Assembly (NCBI RefSeq): GCF_950023065.1
Contig: NC_088680.1
Span: 40,040,559-40,104,558, forward strand
DNA from: Planococcus citri
Lineage: Eukaryota; Arthropoda; Insecta; Hemiptera; Pseudococcidae
Direction of reading: 5' to 3'
Length of the DNA: 64,000 bases
The notes beneath the pieces were generated by a model. That model searched no databases and was not told the DNA's origin. It saw only the letters and a program-made list of their open reading frames with translations. The position numbers were made by a program, and so were the translations under genes. This document shows, piece after piece, positions 58,837 to 64,000 of this stretch. Positions within the stretch are counted from its first letter, which is position 1. The number at the start of each line of letters is the position of its first letter.

Positions 58837-59257
58837 AAGGTGAAAATTTCCACTTACCAAGCACCTATGATTTGTGGAGACTTGGTCAGTGATTTTCAAG
58901 AAATATCAAAATGGCCGTACAAGTTGAGTACGGCATTTTGTGAATGATGGAAAAAGGTGAAAATTTCCACTTACAAAACAACTATGATTTGTGGAGACTT
59001 GGTCAGTGATTTTCAAGAAATATCAAAATGGCAGTATAAGTTGAGTACGGCATTTTGTGAATGATGGAAAAAGGTGAAAATTTCCACTTACCAAGCTCCT
59101 ATGATTTGTGGAGACTTGGTCAGTGATTTTCATAAAATATCAAAATGGGCGTATAAGTTGAGTACTGCATTTTGTGAATGATGGAAAAAGGTGAAAATTT
59201 CCACTTACCAAGCACCTATGATTTGTGGAGACTTGGTCAGTGATTTTCATAAAATAT
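58513..59257. repeat. Block C copy of 28563-29307
   Basis: Same rare variants at an exact offset of 29,950. It lies beyond both BEL copies, so this exchange is independent of the 23,155-bp duplication. Confidence 0.8.
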
Positions 59258-62200
59258 CAAGATGGCCGTATAAGTTGAGTACGGCATTTTGTGAATGATG
59301 GAAAAAGGTGAAAATTTCCATTTACCAAGCACCTATGATTTGTGGAGACTTGGTCAGTGATTTTCAAGAAATATCAAAATGGCCGTATAAGTTGAGTACG
59401 GCATTTTGTGAATGATGGAAAAAGGTGAAAATTTCCACTTACCAAGCACCTATGATTTGTGGAGACTTGGTCAGTGATTTTCATAAAATATCAAAATGGC
59501 CGTATAAGTTGAGTATGGCATTTTGTGAATGATGGAAAAAGGTGAAAATTTCCACTTACCAAGCACCTATGATTTGTGGAGACTTGGTCAGTGATTTTCA
59601 TAAAATATCAAAATGGCAGTATAAGTTGAGTCTGGCATTTTGTGAATGATGGAAAAAGGTGAAAATTTCCACTTACCAAGCACCTATGATTTGTGGTGAC
59701 TTGGTCAGTGATTTTCAAGAAATATCAAAATGGCCGTATGAGTTGAGTATGGCATTTTGTGAATGATGGAAAAAGGTGAAAATTTCCACTTACCAAGCAC
59801 CTATGATTTGTGGAGACTTGGTCAGTGATTTTCATAAAATATCAAAATGGCCCTATAAGTTGAGTACGGCATTTTGTGAATGATGGAAAAAGGTGAATTT
59901 TCATAAAATATCAAAATGGCCGTATAAGTTGAGTACGGCATTTTGTGAATGATGGAAAAAGGTGAAAATTTCCACTTACCAAGCACCTATGATTTGTGGA
60001 GACTTGGTCAGTGATTTTCAAGAAATATCAAAATGGCCGTATAAGTTGAGTACGGCATTTTGTGAATGATGGAAAAAGGTGAAAATTTCCACTTACCAAG
60101 CACCTACAATTTGTGGAGACTTGGTCAGAGATTTTCAAGAAATATCAAAATGGCCTTATAAGTTGAGTACAGCATTTTGTGAATGATGGAAAAAGGTGAA
60201 TTTTCATAAAATATCAAAATGGCCGTATAAGTTGAGTACGGCATTTTGTGAATGATGGAAAAAGGTGAAAATTTCCACTTACCAAGCACCTATGATTTGT
60301 GGAGACTTGGTCAGTGATTTTCATAAAATATCAAAATGGCCGTATAAGTTGATTACGGCATTTTGTGAATGATGGAAAAAGGTGAAAATTTCCACTTACC
60401 AAGCACCTATGATTTGTGGAGACTTGGTCTGTGATTTTCATAAAATATCAAAATGGCCGTATAAGTTGAGTACGGCATTTTGTGAATGATGGAAAAAGGT
60501 GAATTTTCATAAAATATCAAAATGGCCGTATAAGTTGAGTACGGCATTTTGTGAATGATGGAAAAAGGTGAAAATTTCCACTTACCAAGCACCTACAATT
60601 TGTGGAGACTTGGTCAGAGATTTTCAAGAAATATCAAAATGGCCTTATAAGTTGAGTACAGCATTTTGTGAATGATGGAAAAAGGTGAAAATTTCCACTT
60701 ACCAAGCACCTATGATTTGTGGAGACTTGGTCAGTGATTTTCATAAAATATCAAAATGGCCGTATAAGTTGAGTACGGCATTTTGTGAATGATGGAAAAA
60801 GGTGAAAATTTCCACTTACCAAGCACCTATGATTTGTGGAGACTTGGTCGGTGATTTTCATAAAATATCAAAATGGCCGTATAAGTTGAGTACGGCATTT
60901 TGTGAATGATGGAAAAAGGTGAAAATTTCCACTTACCAAGCACCTATGATTTGTGGAGACTTGGTCAGTGATTTTCATAAAATATCAAAATGGCCGTATA
61001 AGTTGAGTACGGCATTTTGTGAATGATGGAAAAAGGTGAAAATTTCCACTTACCAAGCACCTATGATTTGTGGAGACTTGGTCAGTGATTTTCAAGAAAT
61101 ATCAAAATGGCCGTATGAGTTGAGTACGGCATTTTGTGAATGATGGAAAAAGGTGAAAATTTCCACTTACAAAACAACTATGATTTGTGGAGACTTGGTC
61201 AGTGATTTTAATAAAATATCAAAATGGCCGTATAAGTTGAGTATGGCATTTTGTGAATGATGGAAAAAGGTGAAAATTTCCACTTACCAAGCACCTATGA
61301 TTTGTGGAGACTTGGTCAGTGATTTTCATAAAATATCAAAATGGCCGTATAAGTTGAGTACGGCATTTCGTGAATGATGGAAAAAGGTGAATTTTCAGAA
61401 AATATCAAAATGGCCATATAAGTTGAGTACGGCATTTTGTGAATGATGGAAAAAGGTGAAAATTTCCACTTACCAAGCACCTACAATTTGTGGAGACTTG
61501 GTCAGAGATTTTCAAGAAATATCAAAATGGCCTTATAAGTTGAGTACAGCATTTTGTGAATGATGGAAAAAGGTGAATTTTCATAAAATATCAAAATGGC
61601 CGTATAAGTTGAGTACGGCATTTTGTGAATGATGGAAAAAGGTGAAAATTTCCACTTACCAAGCACCTATGATTTGTGGAGACTTGGTCAGTGATTTTCA
61701 TAAAATATCAAAATGGCCGTATAAGTTGAGGATGGCATTTTGTGAATGATGGAAAAAGGTGAAAATTTCCACTTACCAAGCACCTATGATTTGTGGAGGC
61801 TTGGTCAGTGATTTTCATAAAATATCAAAATGGCCGTATAAGTTGAGTCTGGCATTTTGTGAATGATGGAAAAAGGTGAAAATTTCCACTTACCAAGCAC
61901 CTATGATTTGTGGTGACTTGGTCAGTGATTTTCAAGAAATATCAAAATGGCCGTATGAGTTGAGTATGGCATTTTGTGAATGATGGAAAAAGGTGAAAAT
62001 TTCCACTTACCAAGCACCTATGATTTGTGGAGACTTGGTCAGTGATTTTCATAAAATATCAAAATGGCCGTATAAGTTGAGTACGGCATTTTGTGAATGA
62101 TGGAAAAAGGTGAATTTTCATAAAATATCAAAATGGCCGTATAAGTTGAGTACGGCATTTTGTGAATGATGGAAAAAGGTGAAAATTTCCACTTACCAAG

Positions 62201-64000
62201 CACCTATGATTTGTGGAGACTTGGTCAGTGATTTTCAAGAAATATCAAAATGGCCGTATAAGTTGAGTACGGCATTTTGTGAATGATGGAAAAAGGTGAA
62301 AATTTCCACTTACCAAGCACCTACAATTTGTGGAGACTTGGTCAGAGATTTTCAAGAAATATCAAAATGGCCTTATAAGTTGAGTACAGCATTTTGTGAA
62401 TGATGGAAAAAGGTGAATTTTCATAAAATATCAAAATGGCCGTATAAGTTGAGTACGGCATTTTGTGAATGATGGAAAAAGGTGAAAATTTCCACTTACC
62501 AAGCACCTATGATTTGTGGTGACTTGGTCAGTGATTTTCAAGAAATATCAAAATGGCCGTATGAGTTGAGTATGGCATTTTGTGAATGATGGAAAAAGGT
62601 GAAAATTTCCACTTACCAAGCACCTATGATTTGTGGAGACTTGGTCAGTGATTTTCAAGAAATATCAAAATGGCCGTATGAGTTGAGTACGGCATTTTGT
62701 GAATGATGGAAAAAGGTGAAAATTTCCACTTACAAAACAACTATGATTTGTGGAGACTTGGTCAGTGATTTTAATAAAATATCAAAATGGCTGTATAAGT
62801 TGAGTATGGCATTTTGTGAATGATGGAAAAAGGTGAAAATTTCCACTTACCAAGCACCTATGATTTGTGGAGACTTGGTCAGTGATTTTCATAAAATATC
62901 AAAATGGCCGTATAAGTTGAGTATGGCATTTCGTGAATGATGGAAAAAGGTGAATTTTCAGAAAATATCAAAATGGCCGTATAAGTTGAGTACGGCATTT
63001 TGTGAATGATGGAAAAAGGTGAAAATTTCCACTTACCAAGCACCTACAATTTGTGGAGACTTGGTCAGAGATTTTCAAGAAATATCAAAATGGCCGTATA
63101 AGTTGAGTACGGCATTTTGTGAATGATGGAAAAAGGTGAATTTTCATAAAATATCAAAATGGCCGTATAAGTTGAGTACGGCATATTGTGAATGATGGAA
63201 AAAGGTGAAAATTTCCACTTACCAAGCACCTATGATTTGTGGAGACTTGGTCAGTGATTTTCATAAAATATCAAAATGGCCGTATAAGTTGAGTACGGCA
63301 TTTTGTGAATGATGGAAAAAGGTGAAAATTTCCACTTACCAAGCACCTATGATTTGTGGAGACTTGGTCTGTGATTTTCATAAAATATCAAAATGGCCGT
63401 ATAAGTTGAGTACGGCATTTTGTGAATGATGGAAAAAGGTGAGAATTTCCACTTACCAAGCACCTATGATTTGTGGAGACTTGGTCAGTGATTTTCAAGA
63501 AATATCAAAATGGCCGTATGAGTTGAGTACAGCTTGTGAATGATGGAAAAAGGTGAAAATTTCCACTTACCAAGCACCTAAGATTTGTGGAGACTTGGTC
63601 AGTGATTTTCAAGAAATATCAAAATGGCCGTATAAGTTGAGTACGGCATTTTGTGAATGATGGAAAAAGGTGAAAATTTCCACTTACCAAGCACCTATGA
63701 TTTGTGGAGACTTGGTCAGTGATTTTCAAGAAATATCAAAATGGCCGTACAAGTTGAGTACGGCATTTTGTGAATGATGGAAAAAGGTGAAAATTTCCAC
63801 TTACAAAACAACTATGATTTGTGGAGACTTGGTCAGTGATTTTCAAGAAATATCAAAATGGCCGTATAAGTTGAGTACGGCATTTTGTGAATGATGGAAA
63901 AAAGGGAAAATTTCCACTTACCAAGCACCTATGATTTGTGGAGACTTGGTCAGTGATTTTCATAAAATATCAAAATGGCCGTATAAGTTGAGTACGGCAT

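Larger units (their letters stand above)
50873..64000. repeat. Satellite array, block C (117-bp monomer)
   Basis: Same monomer and orientation, running off the window's right end. Short forms are frequent in 56400-63200. The monomer series CTACAATTTG with GGTCAGAGATTTTC, then CCTTATAAG with ACAGC, recurs about every 0.5-2 kb (near 56346, 58446, 60105, 60594, 61490 and 62321), marking a locally amplified sub-family. No gene seen. Confidence 0.96.

Overview
This 64 kb window has no ordinary host genes. It is almost entirely a satellite array built from a 117-bp monomer, about 50.8 kb in three blocks (1-21122, 27718-44277, 50873-64000). The array is broken by two nearly identical full-length BEL/Pao LTR retrotransposons, each 6,595 bp and on the + strand (21123-27717 and 44278-50872). 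BEL/Pao elements are known only from animals. The A+T-rich satellite and the polyprotein type suggest an invertebrate, most likely an insect, and a centromeric, pericentromeric or similar heterochromatic array. I cannot name the species.

Satellite: the full monomer is 117 bp. A recurrent 69-bp short monomer lacks 48 internal bases, always at the same junction. Monomers also differ by linked diagnostic variants: AAGCACC versus AAACAAC in the middle, CATAAAAT versus CAAGAAAT near the end, TATAAG versus TATGAG, and GGAGAC versus GGTGAC. These variants show nested duplications. At the left end the order is Yend-X-Y-Y-X-Y, with X = 1,997 bp and Y = 1,892 bp, so the X-Y-Y period is 5,781 bp. It is followed by 2,642-bp, 1,004-bp and 1,170-bp duplications. 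Similar reshuffled duplications fill the other two blocks.

Retrotransposons: each copy has 258-bp LTRs (TGTT...AACA) and a 5-bp target duplication AAGCA. It also has a tRNA-Tyr-like primer binding site, a 353-bp leader with six hairpin-type repeats, one uninterrupted 1,818-codon gag-pol frame, and a polypurine tract directly preceded by a perfect hairpin. The gag-pol frame encodes zinc knuckles, aspartic protease, reverse transcriptase, RNase H, an H2C2 + DDE integrase and a DUF5641-like tail. There is no env. The two polyproteins differ at one residue.

The two copies lie exactly 23,155 bp apart, in the same monomer position, with matching flanks on both sides. They also share three differences between 5' and 3' LTR. 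The best reading is one insertion into the satellite followed by tandem duplication of a roughly 23-kb segment (satellite + element), not two insertions. The most interesting leftovers are the leader hairpin repeats with apparently compensating changes, the YVDN (not YVDD) RT motif, and LTRs that differ far more between copies than the 6 kb between them.
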